Shown here piece by piece: positions 47,695 through 62,015 of a stretch of 64,000 bases of DNA. The notes below the pieces were generated by a model. That model was not told the DNA's origin. It made no database searches and saw nothing but the letters and a program-made list of their open reading frames with translations. The DNA comes from Sipunculus nudus (taxonomy: Eukaryota > Annelida > Sipuncula > Golfingiida > Sipunculidae). Both the position numbers and the translations under genes were made by a program. The stretch spans positions 17,917,508 through 17,981,507 of the forward strand of contig CM049313.1 of NCBI GenBank assembly GCA_026874595.1. The letters are read 5' to 3'. Position 1 is the stretch's first letter; every line of letters begins with the position of its first letter.

Positions 47695-49671
47695 GAGACT
47701 TTGGATAGTTTTGCAAGAATGATGATATCAGAAAATTTGTTTCTATTTCGAATTCTAAGTATTGTGATCTGGATCCTCTGCGAACAATTTTATTGAAGCA
47801 GTGTTTAGATGTTAGGTTACCTGTTGTATCCCGTATCATTAACAAGTTGCTTAAACAGGGTCATTTTTTCCAGAATGTTGGAATGCTCTTATGTTAGGCC
47901 GTTATTAAAAAGGTCGGGTTTGATCGCGAATTCAAGAACAGTGAGCAATCTCTTACATATTTCAAAATTAGTAGAAACTGACGCCATAGACCAATATGTG
48001 CTTTATCTTCAAAGGAATGATCAGATGCCGGAGAAAAATGCAGCCTACAGGAGAAACTACACTACAAAAGAATATTATTACGTGTGCACTCCGACATTTT
48101 TGAATAGTATGGATGCTAAACAGATTACGCTTTTAGTACTTCTAGACCCTTGTGCTGCTTTTGATATAATAAATAAAGATATTTTATCTGATATTTTTCA
48201 ACATAAATTCAAAATTGGTGGGACAGATGCTCACTGGTTTTGGGAATATCTTACTGACTGTAACCAGCGAGTACTCACTGATGGCATTTTATCAAGCAAA
48301 TTTAAGATGTGTTTTGGTGTTCCCCAAGGAAGTGTAGCAGGATCAGTATTGTTTTTGTCATACTTATGTTCCTTATATGAACTTATTCAAACGTAACTTC
48401 CAGATATTGGTAGTTTTGCAGATGACAATAAGTTATATTTATCATTTAAGCCTGAAGGTGATGATGAGATCAAAACATTCGGGGAAATTATATCCTGTGT
48501 TACTGCAGTAAGGGAGTGGATGCTACAACATAACTTAAAAATAAATGACAATAATTATACTCTTTGGCAGTAGGCAACAACTTAGTAAACTTGCTTTGAA
48601 TTAAATAAATGTGGGTAGTATCTCGTATGAAAGCGGTAGACAAAGTGAGTGATTTGGGTATGGTCTTTGGATTAACGATGGGTATGAGAGACATATTAAA
48701 TGCTGTATGTAGAAGGGAGTTTTATCAACTATATAGATTGAGGCAGATTAGGAAATACATAGACAATAACACTTTGTGTACTTTGGCTCATGATTTTGTG
48801 ACCTCACACTTGGATTTTGGCGACAAATAAGCAAATTGAAGCGATTACTAAATGCAGCGGCTCGTCTGATTTTGGCTAAAAGAAAATTTGAAAGTGCAAA
48901 GGAGTGTCTAAAGACTCTACACTGGCTTCCGATACGTATGCGAATAGATTTAAGAATTGCTCTTTTAGTGTATAAGAACACATCAGAAATGTTACCTTCA
49001 AACCCAAGTGAACTGATAAAGGAGAGGACCAGTAAAATAACTCTTCGGTAAAATTTTTGGATCCGGCTTTTCACTTTTTAAGCAAACACCGAAACTTATG
49101 GTAAGCATGCTTTTATATATGCAGCATAAACTGTTTGGAATGGACTGCCCGAAGACATTCAGGCAGTTGGCTCTTTTGCCATTTTTAAAATTGGTTAAAA
49201 ACCTATTATTTTAGGCAAGTGTTTAGCTTATTTTATATGCATATTTTGTATTTGTCATTCTCTTTATATACCCTGTGTGAATGTTTTAAAATGTTCTGTA
49301 TCTTGCATGTAATGAGATAATTTATCATTGTTTTAATGTTTTTTATGTACTTTTATGTATGTATTCTTGATTTGTTAACCGCTGTCGGGTATTGCATTTT
49401 ATGTATGGTCGGTCTAAATAATCTAATAAACTAACTATAACTATATATATATATATATTTATATATATATACTGGTCAACGTTTACAATCACTGTTATTA
49501 GAAAATAATACTATCAAGTTTTTAAAGTATCTATTCCTCTCTTCCTGGCGTCAAAAGATGACCAAAGGAATATGATGATAAGTTCTCAATTATCCAACGC
49601 ATCAAATGTGAGGTGTGTTAATTAATAATTCCACGCATATTTGAAATTAATTTCCAACATTCATATGTTGT
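47695..49671 (+). repeat. LINE tandem array, unit A'-3 (1977 bp)
   Basis: Internal unit. Shares rare variants with unit A'-2 (for example tttatatatgcagc after the RT and actatcaag after the TA tract), which suggests one was copied from the other. Confidence 0.92.
47809..49051 (+). pseudogene. Dead CR1-like reverse transcriptase, unit A'-3
   Basis: 195-codon frame at 47809-48396 with private changes (LLYISK to LLHISK, TDRNQ to TDCNQ), then the shared TAA, FADDNKL and the later blocks at 48609-48830 and 48836-49051. Confidence 0.88.
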
Positions 49672-51641
49672 GAGACTTTGGATAGTTTTGCAAGAATGAT
49701 GATATCAGAAAATTTGTTTCTATTTCGAATTCTAAGTATTGTGATCTGGATCCTCTGCGAACAATTTTATTGAAGCAGTGTTTAGATGTTAGGTTACCTG
49801 TTGTATCCCGTATCATTAACAAGTTGCTTAAACAGGGTCATTTTTTCCAGAATGTTGGAATGCTCTTATGTTAGGCCGTTATTAAAAAGGTCGGGTTTGA
49901 TCGCGAATTCAAGAACAGTGAGCAATCCCTTATATATTTCAAAATTAGTAGAAACTGACGCCATAGACCAATATGTGCTTTATCTTCAAAGGAATGATCA
50001 GATGCCGGAGAAAAATGCAGCCTACAGGAGAAACTACACTACAAAAGAATATTATTACGTGTGCACTCCGACATTTTTGAATAGTATGGATGCTAAACAG
50101 ATTACGCTTTTAGTACTTCTAGACCCTTGTGCTGCTTTTGATATAATAAATAAAGATATTTTATCTGATATTTTTCAACATAAATTCAAAATTGGTGGGA
50201 CAGATGCTCACTGGTTTTGGGAATATCTTACTGACCGTAACCAGCGAGTACTCACTGATGGCATTTTATCAAGCAAATTTAAGATGTGTTTTGGTGTTCC
50301 CCAAGGAAGTGTAGCAGGATCAGTATTGTTTTTGTCATACTTATGTTCCTTATATGAACTTATTCAAACGTAACTTCCAGATATTGGTAGTTTTGCAGAT
50401 GACAATAAGTTATATTTATCATTTAAGCCTGAAGGTCATGATGAGATCAAAACATTCGGGGAAATTATATCCTGTGTTACTGCAGTAAGGGAGTGGATGC
50501 TACAACATAACTTAAAAATAAATGACAATAATTATACTCTTTGGCAGTAGGCAACAACTTAGTAAACTTGCTTTGAATTAAATAAATGTGGGTAGTATCT
50601 CGTATGAAAGCGGTAGACAAAGTGAGTGATTTGGGTATGGTCTTTGGATTAACGATGGGTATGAGAGACATATTAAATGCTGTATGTAGAAGGGAGTTTT
50701 ATCAACTATATAGATTGAGGCAGATTAGGAAATACATAGACAATAACACTTTGTGTACTTTGGCTCATGATTTTGTGACCTCACACTTGGATTTTGGCGA
50801 CAAATAAGCAAATTGAAGCGATTACTAAATGCAGCGGCTCGTCTGATTTTGGCTAAAAGAAAATTTGAAAGTGCAAAGGAGTGTCTAAAGACTCTACACT
50901 GGCTTCCGATACGTATGCGAATAGATTTAAGAATTGCTCTTTTAGTGTATAAGAACACATCAGAAATGTTACCTTCAAACCCAAGTGAACTGATAAAGGA
51001 GAGGACCAGTAAAATAACTCTTCGGTAAAATTTTTGGATCCGGCTTTTCACTTTTTAAGCAAACACCGAAACTTATGGTAAGCATGCTTTTATGTATGCA
51101 GCATAAACTGTTTGGAATGGACTGCCCGAAGACATTCAGGCAGTTGGCTCTTTTGCCATTTTTAAAATTGGTTAAAAACCTTTTATTTTAGGCAAGTGTT
51201 TAGCTTATTTTATATGCATATTTTGTATTTGTCATTCTCTTTATATACCCTGTGTGAATGTTTTAAAATGTTCTGTATCTTGCATGTAATGAGATAATTT
51301 ATCATTGTTTTAATGTTTTTTATGTACTTTTATGTATGTATTCTTGATTTGTTAACCGCTGTCGGGTATTGCATTTTATGTATGGTCGGTCTAAATAATC
51401 TAATAAACTAACTATAACTATATATATATATATTTATATATATACTGGTCAACGTTTACAATCACTGTTATTAGAAAATAATACGGTCAAGTTTTTAAAG
51501 TATCTATACCTCTCTTCCTGGCGTCAAAAGTTGACCAAAGGAATATGATGATAAGTTCTCAATTATCCAACGCATCAAATGTGAGGTGTGTTAATTAATA
51601 ATTCCACGCATATTTGAAATTAATTTCCAACATTCATATGT
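49672..51641 (+). repeat. LINE tandem array, unit A'-4 (1970 bp)
   Basis: Last unit in A', ending at the same boundary with unique flank as A-3. It has the same length as A-3 and is its likely direct counterpart. Confidence 0.92.
49786..51028 (+). pseudogene. Dead CR1-like reverse transcriptase, unit A'-4
   Basis: 195-codon frame at 49786-50373 with one private change (NLLYIS to NPLYIS), the shared TAA, FADDNKL, and the later blocks at 50586-50807 and 50813-51028. Confidence 0.88.
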
Positions 51642-52795
51642 AAATATTATTTCACTATAAATTGTACTTTTATACGTCAACACATAGAGTATAATAACAT
51701 GTAGGAGTTATACTTATAAACAAAAGTAAGTCCACTTTCGTCCTCAATGTGCTCTGAAACCGCTACGAACACTGTGTTATATCTCATTTTAAAGTTTATT
51801 TATCTCGCAGTGAATAAAATGAGAATAAATAATGATTAATGTACATATTATTTTGGGTGATATTTGCATCTTTAAAGAGGTTACCACCGAAAAAAGCCAA
51901 ACTGTTATCTTCAAAGACCGGAATGCACCTGTGCTCGCTTATTGATGATCTACAAAACATATGCTTGGGTGTGACACAATTTCATTATTAAGGTCGATTG
52001 TGCATTATAAGGGTATGTTGTACTCACGGATATAGATATGTTTGGCCTGTCAATTCACCTGTCACTTTCCCACTTGAATTGTCAGTAAATTTGAATAAAA
52101 AAACTCTCTTTAGGAAACGGAGAAGTTCAATCAAGGGGGATTAATTACAAACCCTAATAATAGGTCCAAAGGTCAGGAAAAAGGGGAAGGGGGTCCATAT
52201 AGGTAAAACAAATAGGTCTGAATCCCTTCGAGATTAATTGCCTAGACCTCCCTTGGGGTCCGCTTTTGCTGCTAACAAGGTATTTATATTCCCGTTTCTT
52301 TCCTTATAAACGGTCGCCTTGCCTAAAAAAATACATTAAATTCATGTCATATCTTCCTTAATTAAACTATAATTCTAACAATAATAATATATGTATCCAA
52401 TCAAAGATCTTCGAAAACCTAAATGCCCTGCCTCTCATTCCGCTATGCAAATGTAAACAAACATCACAGACCAGGTCTTCAAGGTAAACATACCGATGAT
52501 AAATTACATGCCAAGAGCAAGGCGCCACAAAATAAGTGTAAAATTATTTGTACATATCTTCATGAGACAGTATTGCATTCAACATCCATATTTTATTTAA
52601 GTTTTAGAGTGAAAATACTCCATCATTATCATCTTATTTAATACAATCCCAAATCTTGATAAAAAGCTACACACACAGTGATAAAAATAAATTTTTCTTC
52701 TATTATTTTTTTTCCTTGGTGGGCACATATACGCGTGTCATATATTATTTGAACGATATTCTCAAATGCATAACTGATGCAGGAATTTCTTTCAG

Positions 52796-52914
52796 CGTAC
52801 AGTATCGTCACAATGATCTGGGTGTTGTTGTATGTGGCCAGTCTGCTTATCGCGGAATATACTCAGGCTGAAGTAAACAAATCACCCGAGGATCCCGATC
52901 TACACCTTATTAAA
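52796..52914 (+). CDS. Candidate secreted-peptide gene, exon 1, copy A'
   Basis: Counterpart of 12505-12623, with ATG at 52813 and donor gtacgt at 52915. One nonsynonymous difference (agt to act at 52861, residue 17), close to where a signal peptidase would be expected to cut. Both splice sites are intact. Confidence 0.55.
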
Positions 52915-53929
52915 GTACGTTTTTTTTTGTTTATCCTTGTTAGGAAACAGCTTCAGGTGTTTTACCTAACATTTCTTCAATGGGATCCTGTCGTGCCAAA
53001 AGCTCTCCCTAGGAAATGAGTGCTAATCCCAAGTACAATTATTATTGTTTTTGTTTGTTTGGCTTAAATGCCTCTTTGGTTGGATGGCATAACCACGAAG
53101 GCAAATAAATATTCCATCCTCACAGGAGCAGAGAACTGTTGACCCTACATACTTTTTTTGTTGCAGAATCCACTGTCCACATTATTAAAAATATAATTAT
53201 ATGATATATATATATTAACTAGTGGTACAAACCATGTAAAAAAATAATTTGAGTTTATAAAAAAATATTTTATAATTTCCTGAGACAAAGTTATTGAGGT
53301 TTTGTATTATCAGACTCAAGATATCGATACTTTTGTTACCCTGTATCACAAACTTTTCATTTTGGTCATGCATCTGACCAAAATATTTCTGCTATTGGCC
53401 GTTCCCAATCATTCATTTTGAGTCCCCGAAAATATTTTAACAACATCCAAAATCTTAAAACTTGATTTTAAAATAAAATGTGTTTGTTTTATTAAAATCA
53501 TGTTGACTATTTGATACTGAAATATTTGGAGTTAGTATGTCCACTGTATGAAGGAAAAAAATGAAAATGAGCTATTTCATTCTTGTCCTTTGAAAACCTA
53601 TAAAACAAATATGTGAGCAACTTATCGTTTACCGTTTCAGTCGCATTTTATTTTTAAATATCAAAGCATCTTATTAATTTCTTTATATGATCCCCATGAA
53701 TTTCTTCTATGATATTGCTATTGTCATTACTTGATATATTCCGGATAATTTAGAGGCCTGCCAATAATATAATATAGTTGTTAGTTACTGATCATGCATC
53801 CGGTCTGCTCCATTCTTATTAATTTTGACCAGGTCACTGCATTCTGTGGTCCGGCATCAAACCATTGCTGATAAAAACAAAGCTGGCTTGTTGTATATCG
53901 TGATGCAAGAGTTAATCCATATACACATC

Positions 53930-54937
53930 CAGTGGAGCGCCGTTCATCCGAACACCGTTTATCCGGAAAATCTTTTATCCTTAATTAAAATTGGAGAACC
54001 AAAATTATGGCCGTTTATCCGTAATTTTGAAAATCTGGAAATATAAAAATAATATTTATTCAATAGGAAGAACTGATAATGTCTCGTGTATTTACTCCCG
54101 GTCTAGAATTATGAATGCATCACCGGTTTATTTCTGCAGGTGTGACAATGCCTAATTACCCAAGCCGTACACACGCAGCATTGCCTTCGCTGGGGCTTAT
54201 ACTAATTTGAGCAGTTGTAGGTGTGAGAGCGAGTAGATTTTGAGCTGATAATGTTGGAATCTGATACGCTCGAACTTGTACTCATCTAAGCAGTTGTAAG
54301 CAGTGAAGGCAAATATATCTTCTATATAAGCTATACCATGACAAGAAAGTTCATTCATAATTTAGCAATTCTTCACCGCGACAACACAACACTCCAGTTT
54401 CATGTCAGATTGAGCCGGGGTCTCGCAAGCGCAAACTTGACGACAAGCTGTCTTTTATCTAAAAGATCTTGAAGATAAACTGTACATTTATCTAAAACTT
54501 TTTTTTATATTTTGTCAATTTCTACATTGTGGCAAGTAAAAAATGAGTCTCACAAGCAAATTTAGTTTAACAAAGGCGGTTAATCTATCATGGCGGATTT
54601 CTACACGTTCAGCGAAAGATTTACTGGTACATGTACTTCACTGACAAATAATCTTAATAAAGTAATTAAAGATATTAAAATAGCTTGATTGAAAGTTTAA
54701 TTTGTTCATTCTGTATAAGTAAAAAGGTGTTTATCACACATTATTCCGTTCTGGTCCCGTTTTTATAACTATCAAAGCTAACCGAAGTCCGTAACACCGT
54801 AACACCATTTAGTAGTAATACCGGATGACAACATCGATGAAACGATTTTATTTTACAAATGACCGTTCATCCGAACGTTCGTTTATTCGAACAAAAACCG
54901 TGTCCACCGAGATGTTCGGATGAACGGCACTCCACTA
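53930..54937. mobile_element. Non-autonomous pogo/Tigger-like DNA transposon, copy A'
   Basis: Same 1008-bp element. The left TA duplication has changed to TC in this copy (cacatc before CAGTGG), while the right TA is intact, so the insertion predates the A/A' duplication. Confidence 0.85.
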
Positions 54938-55085
54938 TATCATTTTCGTCACACCTTACTTTCAGGATATACATGAATCAGGTAAATATTTTAAAAGGTA
55001 AACCTACTGTTTTCCCGAATAGTTCTTTCTTTATCAAGACAATGTTGGTTGAGGTTCCGAATGTCTGTGATAACAAACACGCACA

Positions 55086-55125
<40 letters not shown>

Positions 55126-55194
55126 CTAATATGTCATGTTATTTATTGTTTTTGTTATTAATTTATAAAAGATATACTTTTGTTTAAAATTTAG

Positions 55195-55222
55195 GAGCCG
55201 CAGAGGAGGGACGATCATGGAG
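55195..55222 (+). CDS. Candidate secreted-peptide gene, exon 2 (microexon), copy A'
   Basis: Identical to 14910-14937, including the splice sites. Confidence 0.45.
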
Positions 55223-55622
55223 GTAGGTGTTTTACCCAAAACTTGAGTACAGTGTGTTTATTTTGCTAGTGATAACAATCATTAAATATATAGTCTTATA
55301 ATTTGTCCGTCTAAAATGTAAAGTGCTGGTTGTTGTTCGAGTGTTAACCTACTATATTTCTCCAGCATGAGATGAGAGATGTTTGATAATGTTGAATATC
55401 AATTCATGAAAATGAACACTCGGGAAGGGCAAAGGTCCGAGCTATCCTGAAATTATCAATTATCAACTGACTTCATTTCAATACAGCTTCATTTAAGCTT
55501 TTGAAGATCGGTGGCATACCGTATTATTGTAAATGACGTTAAGATTACTTCAATTTCAAAAGTGACTCTTTGTGAAATAAACGGTACTCAATTTATATAT
55601 ATATATATATAAATATATATAT

Positions 55623-55683
<61 letters not shown>

Positions 55684-55733
55684 AAGCATGGATGAGTATG
55701 AGAGGAATTCATCGATATCAATATTTGTTTCAG

Positions 55734-56279
55734 GTGGTGTTTTTAACGGGGGTTCTCCTGGCTTTTACCAACCGGAAAACAAGAAAATCCAGTCTAAAAA
55801 ATCAGTACCACCACCCTCCAGAAAATTTGGAGGAACCTGAGGAATGTTCCGGCGCCTCATGGCCCCCCTCCGTGTGCACTATCAGTCATTCATGATAATG
55901 GAACAAATAAGAGAAAAATGCAACGGAGAGGTTAAAATTTTTTGCTGTCCTTACTTCCCTAAAATTACTCTTGCAAGTAGTTTCTTTGACAGAATAAAAT
56001 GTGAAAAGAGATGTCTTTCGTCTTATGAATACATTTGTGAGGATAGAAAAAAAGTGTGTATGAAAGTTCGTTTTACGTAAGTATGAGCTTGTACTCCAAT
56101 TATATTATTTCCCCACGATAATACTCAGAAGCGCTGATTCCTCTTCGAAATCAGCAAATTCACATCACATTGCAAACTATACAAATCTGCATATATGATA
56201 TCTTCGGAGTATTTTCTCTAGGCATCCCCGTGCCTATACACAATTTATCTTTGAATAAAACCCAGCAAGCCCAGTGACG
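55734..56279 (+). CDS. Candidate secreted-peptide gene, exon 3 and 3' UTR, copy A'
   Basis: Identical in the coding part to the A copy. The TGA is at 55838-55840, the seven-cysteine frame runs 55844-56080, and AATAAA is at 56254. Because the copies are so young, retention of the TGA in both does not by itself argue for function. Confidence 0.45.
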
Positions 56280-59200
56280 GACTCGAAGCGGAGAAACAGA
56301 AAAAGCACGTGTACGGCCCGCTAATAACTTCAAGCGTGGAAACCACGCATCTTACGAGAAAGCCGCAGACAGTACAGGATATGACTATAATAAATATAGT
56401 TTTCAAAAATATTTGTTAAAACGAGTAAAAAAACTGAAACTTGGAAGATTTGAAATATTAAGATACCGGAACATAATAAACAGTTAAAACAGTGAAAGTG
56501 CCCCGGTCCCCAAACGAGTGGTCTTGGTATATATGTTTACGCATATATCGATCATGCAACGTCACTCAACTGCAATCGTTATGGCCTTGTAGTTCTTCCA
56601 GATTCCTTTTAAGTTGTGGGTAGAGTGATTCGTGACAAATTCGTAAATAATTCGTTGGTAGGCGATGTTTAGTGATCGAGATGAGTATATCATAGCAATA
56701 TTTTAAAGAGGTAATACGAAATCAGGAAATTTGTGAGAATTTCGTGGAACATATTGTTTTAATATCCATACTTAACGTCAAGGAATGAACACCTCCGATT
56801 TTATATAGCCGATCTGATATAGAGTCGATGTTTTGTTTTATATCTAATGAAAAGCAGAAACTCAACTTAAAAGGGCCTATTTGGATATGACGTATCAAAG
56901 ACCATATCTTTCATTCAAAAAAGCAATTAAGTGCCGATCCCACGGGGCACGGTGTACATTTTGCTTATAACCCCGTGTTTAAAACATGTGGCGTGTTTGA
57001 AAAGGACAAAATATGGCTTTGCTTCAGTTGCTCTCAATATGGATATCCATTGAATTTCATTATCTGCACATGCGAAATCAGCCACCTTCAGAGAATGTTT
57101 CTTTCTCTTCGCTGACATCGGCAAGTGAACCATTTTACCAACAACATGTATATAAACAAGCTCAGCAGTCTTTGAAGGGGTGCAATACACACTTTTCTCA
57201 GCAAACATAACCTACAGTCCACTGAGACGAACCGACGCCATGTCATAAATCAGATAAATAGGTAAGGCCGATGAATTACTGATTTTAATTATGTAACACA
57301 GCATTGGGTTATTGGTTACATATCGGAAAGGAGTCGTTTCGAGTCGTGCCGAAATTCGTAGAAAAATGAATCTAGTTCAATTGTGATTTATGTTATAATT
57401 ATTTATTGAAATCTCTTTGCATTATCTTTATAGGATTTCAAAGACATTTTTCCTATAAATTAATATTTATGGTGCGTTTTCTCGAAGCTCTCAAATAATG
57501 GCACAGACATGTTCTTGTCAATCGTTGCCAAGACAAAAAATTACTGGGAGAGTTAATATGAAAGCATGTTTATTAAATAGAGTCAGACTTTTGGCATGTA
57601 TTTTGATGTATTTCTTCGGATAGTTTATGGCACGGGAAGAAGTCCCAAGTTACGGAAAATTGCCATCCAAATGGTTATCCCGACAGAAAATGGTGTTTTC
57701 AAACTCATAAATGCCCCTAGGGTGAATCGGAGGAAGTTATTTCCTATGATTAGATATATTTATATAATTAAACGCTATGATATTAACAAAGGAAAACATG
57801 AGGTATGACCTACTTTTTCCCTAGGTAAAAGCGAAATTATTTAGGTCTTGACACAACTAAAAATATCTTTAAATCCGGAGCAGAGTTTAACAAAACATTA
57901 TGGAATTCCTCCAGACCTATCTTCAAGAAAGATCTAAATCTGTCGACCTATTTTTTCAAATACTTAATATTGAATTATTGCTGAAACTGTGGCTACCAGA
58001 CTGAAAACAATTCTTTTAAATTAAATACATGAAAACGAAACAGGATTCTTTAAAGACAGCTACACGGGAGAAAATGTGAATGTGGTATTGAAAAGTGTCC
58101 ATCATTCCATGCAGGACTGGATGTCAAAATTTATTGCTCATAATGGGGGATTTTGAAAACACAATAAACTATAGTCTTGTTTCATATTACAGCTTTTAAG
58201 CACTTTAAGCTTGGTCCAAAAATAATAAAAAAAATAAGTTGAATGAGCTGTTAAACAATTAACGGATGGCATCCAGTCTGTTTTAAGTTTCAAGGAATAT
58301 CCAGTAAGGCAGTCCTATTACACCTTATAAATTTTGTCTTTTTGTTGAAATTAAAGCAGAGAATAAGGCTGAAGATTGATGCATTATTGACAATGATGAT
58401 AGTTAAAATATGCACTTGACATCGTCATTTTTCTTGTAAATATACGGTCAATGAATGGATCGTTAAAGCTATTTATCCAATTCTCCAGTAAATCAAAGCA
58501 TGTTTTTGATGATTGGACAGCTGTGGTATTTTCCAGGTGAACATTTAACGTAATTAATCCTGATACAGTAAATGTTATGAATCAACCAATTTTGGTTCAT
58601 CCATCATGGATGAATAGCAAACTTTTTTTTTCAAGTAGAAAAGAATAATTATCTTTGATTACTTTCAACTAAAATATGCATTTCTAATTGAAGATCATTT
58701 GGGGCTTAACGTTGATTTCGTTTGATAAATTATGGTCAATGCCTGCCCATAATGGAGATCAAAATGGTATCAGCAATGAAGGCATACCAGGCTGTATTGT
58801 TGCAGTCTCGCGTTAAGAAATGACCCCATATAATCGCATATTAAGATGCCTTTCGTAAGGACTTACAATAGCACAACATTAGCATTTCGGGTGGCTATGT
58901 TACCAAAAAAACCCACGAATTTCAGTTAATGTAATTAACCCTCCGCGCAGCGAGTGTATTTTTTTCTCTCTATTCTGTGTGTGGGTGGGTACACGTGTGT
59001 CCGCAACATATCTAGAGAACTGTTTCACTGATGTATTGAGATTTATCACATAGGTTGCCATTGTAAAAAAAACTCCAAATTTGTTGTAAATCCAAGAGTA
59101 AATAACCCCGGAAAGAGTAATTTATTGGTTTTATGTATCAGGTGACGAGAGGGGCGTCAGGACATAATGGATGGTCAATGTAATCATCCCCATGCTATTC

Positions 59201-59393
59201 AAAGAACAATATTTATATATTGTAAATATATTAATAATTAGAATTGCAGTCCTTGGTTACATTTCTGAGTTTACTTTTATATATTATGTATTTAAACCTG
59301 GTTTAGGAGTAACCTGTACGGTAAACATAATACCTTATTTTTAAAACCTTATACTTCAATGTAATAAATTTAAAATGTGTAATTCAGACAATA

Positions 59394-59442
<49 letters not shown>

Positions 59443-59984
59443 ATTTATATATAAACATATGCATATTAGTTGTAGGAATCGTTTGCAAAATATAGTTGAT
59501 GACTGAAAGATAGAAAACAGCCGATGATCGATTATTAATCGATTATTTTATTTACCGTCAATATTACCACGAAATATGTTGTATAAGATTACACGTTAAA
59601 TATTGAACAAGTAAATTCAGTCTAACTTTTATATCACACTGAAAGTTAAGTAAAGGCAGGTTTGTTGACCTTTATTCGTTGCACAAGGTTGAGTTTTAAT
59701 GTTGAGCACAAAGGTTCTTTCTAAAATATCTGACAGAACAAGAAAATGTATTGGGATAATATATAGACTTATATGGATGTGCATATATGAAAATTTGTGT
59801 TCCATTATGCAAATAATACGCAATCGATGGTCGTTGATGAAACTGGGAACAGATATGGCCATCTTTCGTCTGCGGGTCGTTTCCCTGAAGGTTAAACCGA
59901 CACATTAATTTTCCCACTTTGTTATGTTTAATAATCTACATATTGCTCCTATATAGACGTAGATTCTTGTCAGTCCTGTTTCAG

Positions 59985-60186
59985 TTCCTGATCGCTAGTC
60001 CCACGCTCTGTTTACTTTTAACCAGTAATTGCTACCATGAGTATATCGATTTCGAGCTATCATGCAGTTCGCGTCGACGCCACCAGGTAGCGCTACCTGC
60101 CGAGGTTGTGTCCACGAAAATCTGTCCTTCTGTTGGCCGACCTCTGGCTCTCTATTTCAATGTTCTAGGCCTTTTATATGAAACAG
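59985..60186 (+). other. Tentative internal exon, copy A'
   Basis: Base-for-base identical to 19729-19930, with the same flanking ag and gt. Confidence 0.25.
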
Positions 60187-61180
60187 GTAATTATTTATAT
60201 TTTAAATATCCCTCAACTACAGTCCCATTTCTTGCCATCTTTATTTTTCGCGAGATGCACCGAGTCACCCTGGTCCTGCCTTTTATTCCGGTGCTGAAAC
60301 CGTTCCCAGAGACGCGAAATGGCGGTGTAACCTGAAAGGTGTCGATAAATCAACGTAGGCCTACACCTTATAGTGACCTTATTCCGGGTCCGGTCAATGT
60401 CGGCCCATTTTGTGAGTGAGCAGGCATTAAATATTACAGGGCAGCAGGGAATATGTATGAGGAAAAGTTTATTGTTTCCAGAAGCTTAGGAGACATAAGA
60501 CTTTTGATAATATGATGGTGTGTGGATGGGTCGGAAGGTGGCGACAACTGTGCTGAATCATAGTGCACTATAGAAACTGGTTTCTACCGGAAAAAATGAG
60601 ATACAGGACCCCCTTTTATTTACTAGACTAAAATAAAATTTTGGGTGTTGATCTTGAGTTCGATGGATAACATGATGCCAAACACTCAATAGAAAAAAAA
60701 TTTCCTGTGACTCCAAGATTTGGACCTATATAACAATATGTAGGGCCTTGACATACGTCCCTCTAACCTGCAGGACATTTTCACGAAATGCAGCAACTAT
60801 TTACAACTCGGGAGAACTAAAAACAGATAGTAAGTAAAACCGAAACATCCGAACAATAATTTACTTTTACGGCGGGATAAAAAAAAGAATATGTTTAAAT
60901 GATTATTTTTCCCCAAAACGTTTTAAAAATACAATTTGAATTTAAATCATGAATGCCCAAGTTTTTGCAAAAAAAAACCTGGCTCAACAACACACACACA
61001 CACTTACACACCAAGAGCCCCCTCCCCAAACATTTTTACACCACCCCCACCCCCACCCCCAACATTTTACCCCCTCCTCCGCCCCCTGACACCCCATTAA
61101 AAAAATCATATCTTACTATGAATTAATAAATCAAATGGCAGTAGAATGTGTGAAACTTTAACATAATACAATAGCAGAGT

Positions 61181-62015
61181 TCAAAAATTAGTTTCCAGAT
61201 GATAACTCCATTTTAGTTTGACATTATGGTTTCAAACTTAACTTATATATGGCTCACCACTAAAGAACCTGTCGATTTTTTGGTTCAAAGGTCAAGGTTA
61301 CAGGACCATTTCTTTAAAATGAATGTGTATGCATTTCAAACATTTCACAAACCTTCCATCCTCAAGATAATGCTCACCTGCCAATAGGGGAATATTTTAT
61401 TTGATTTTGGTGTCATAGGGTCAAAGGTCAAGGTCACAGGGCCCATCCATTCACAAATTAGTTAATGGATGATAATTCTGCTTTTTTAAAGATTGTTACA
61501 ATAATTTAAATGCTGCATGTTCAAGGATAGTAAAGTTCTCATATTTTTGGTCAAAAGGTCATTGGTTAAGGACACACTACTGTGATGAGACCCATGGGTC
61601 CCAAGTTTACTCCAGTCCGCCAAGTGGGAGATATGTTTTCAAATGCCTGTCATATGACAGGAGTATTATGGTATACCCACCATCCTTCAGTTTACTATTA
61701 GTGCCACTATGGTAATTTACCAGGGCTTTGATGGATTTTCACCATAACTCACCATAACTACTTACCAACTGATTATCTCACCTGAGTTTGATTATGGGCA
61801 ACATCCACGCAAATTTAATAAAGTCACTGGTCACTAGGCTACTTTGTGGTGTCACCAAGATAACTTAAGGGAATATAAAGGATTTTGATAAAACTCATCA
61901 AAAATGTTAATCAATAAAATATCCCCCCTTAGTTCGATTTCCAGCAAAATCCATGCATATTAATGAGATCAGAGGTCACCAGATACACAACATGCGTATT
62001 ATTCACATTTAAGGG
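61181..62015. repeat. Interspersed repeat with AGGTCA half-sites, copy A'
   Basis: Counterpart of 20924-21760. The DR1-like site is at 61418-61430 and the overlapping TCAAGGTCA at 61428-61436. Absent from B, which ends just before it. Confidence 0.6.
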
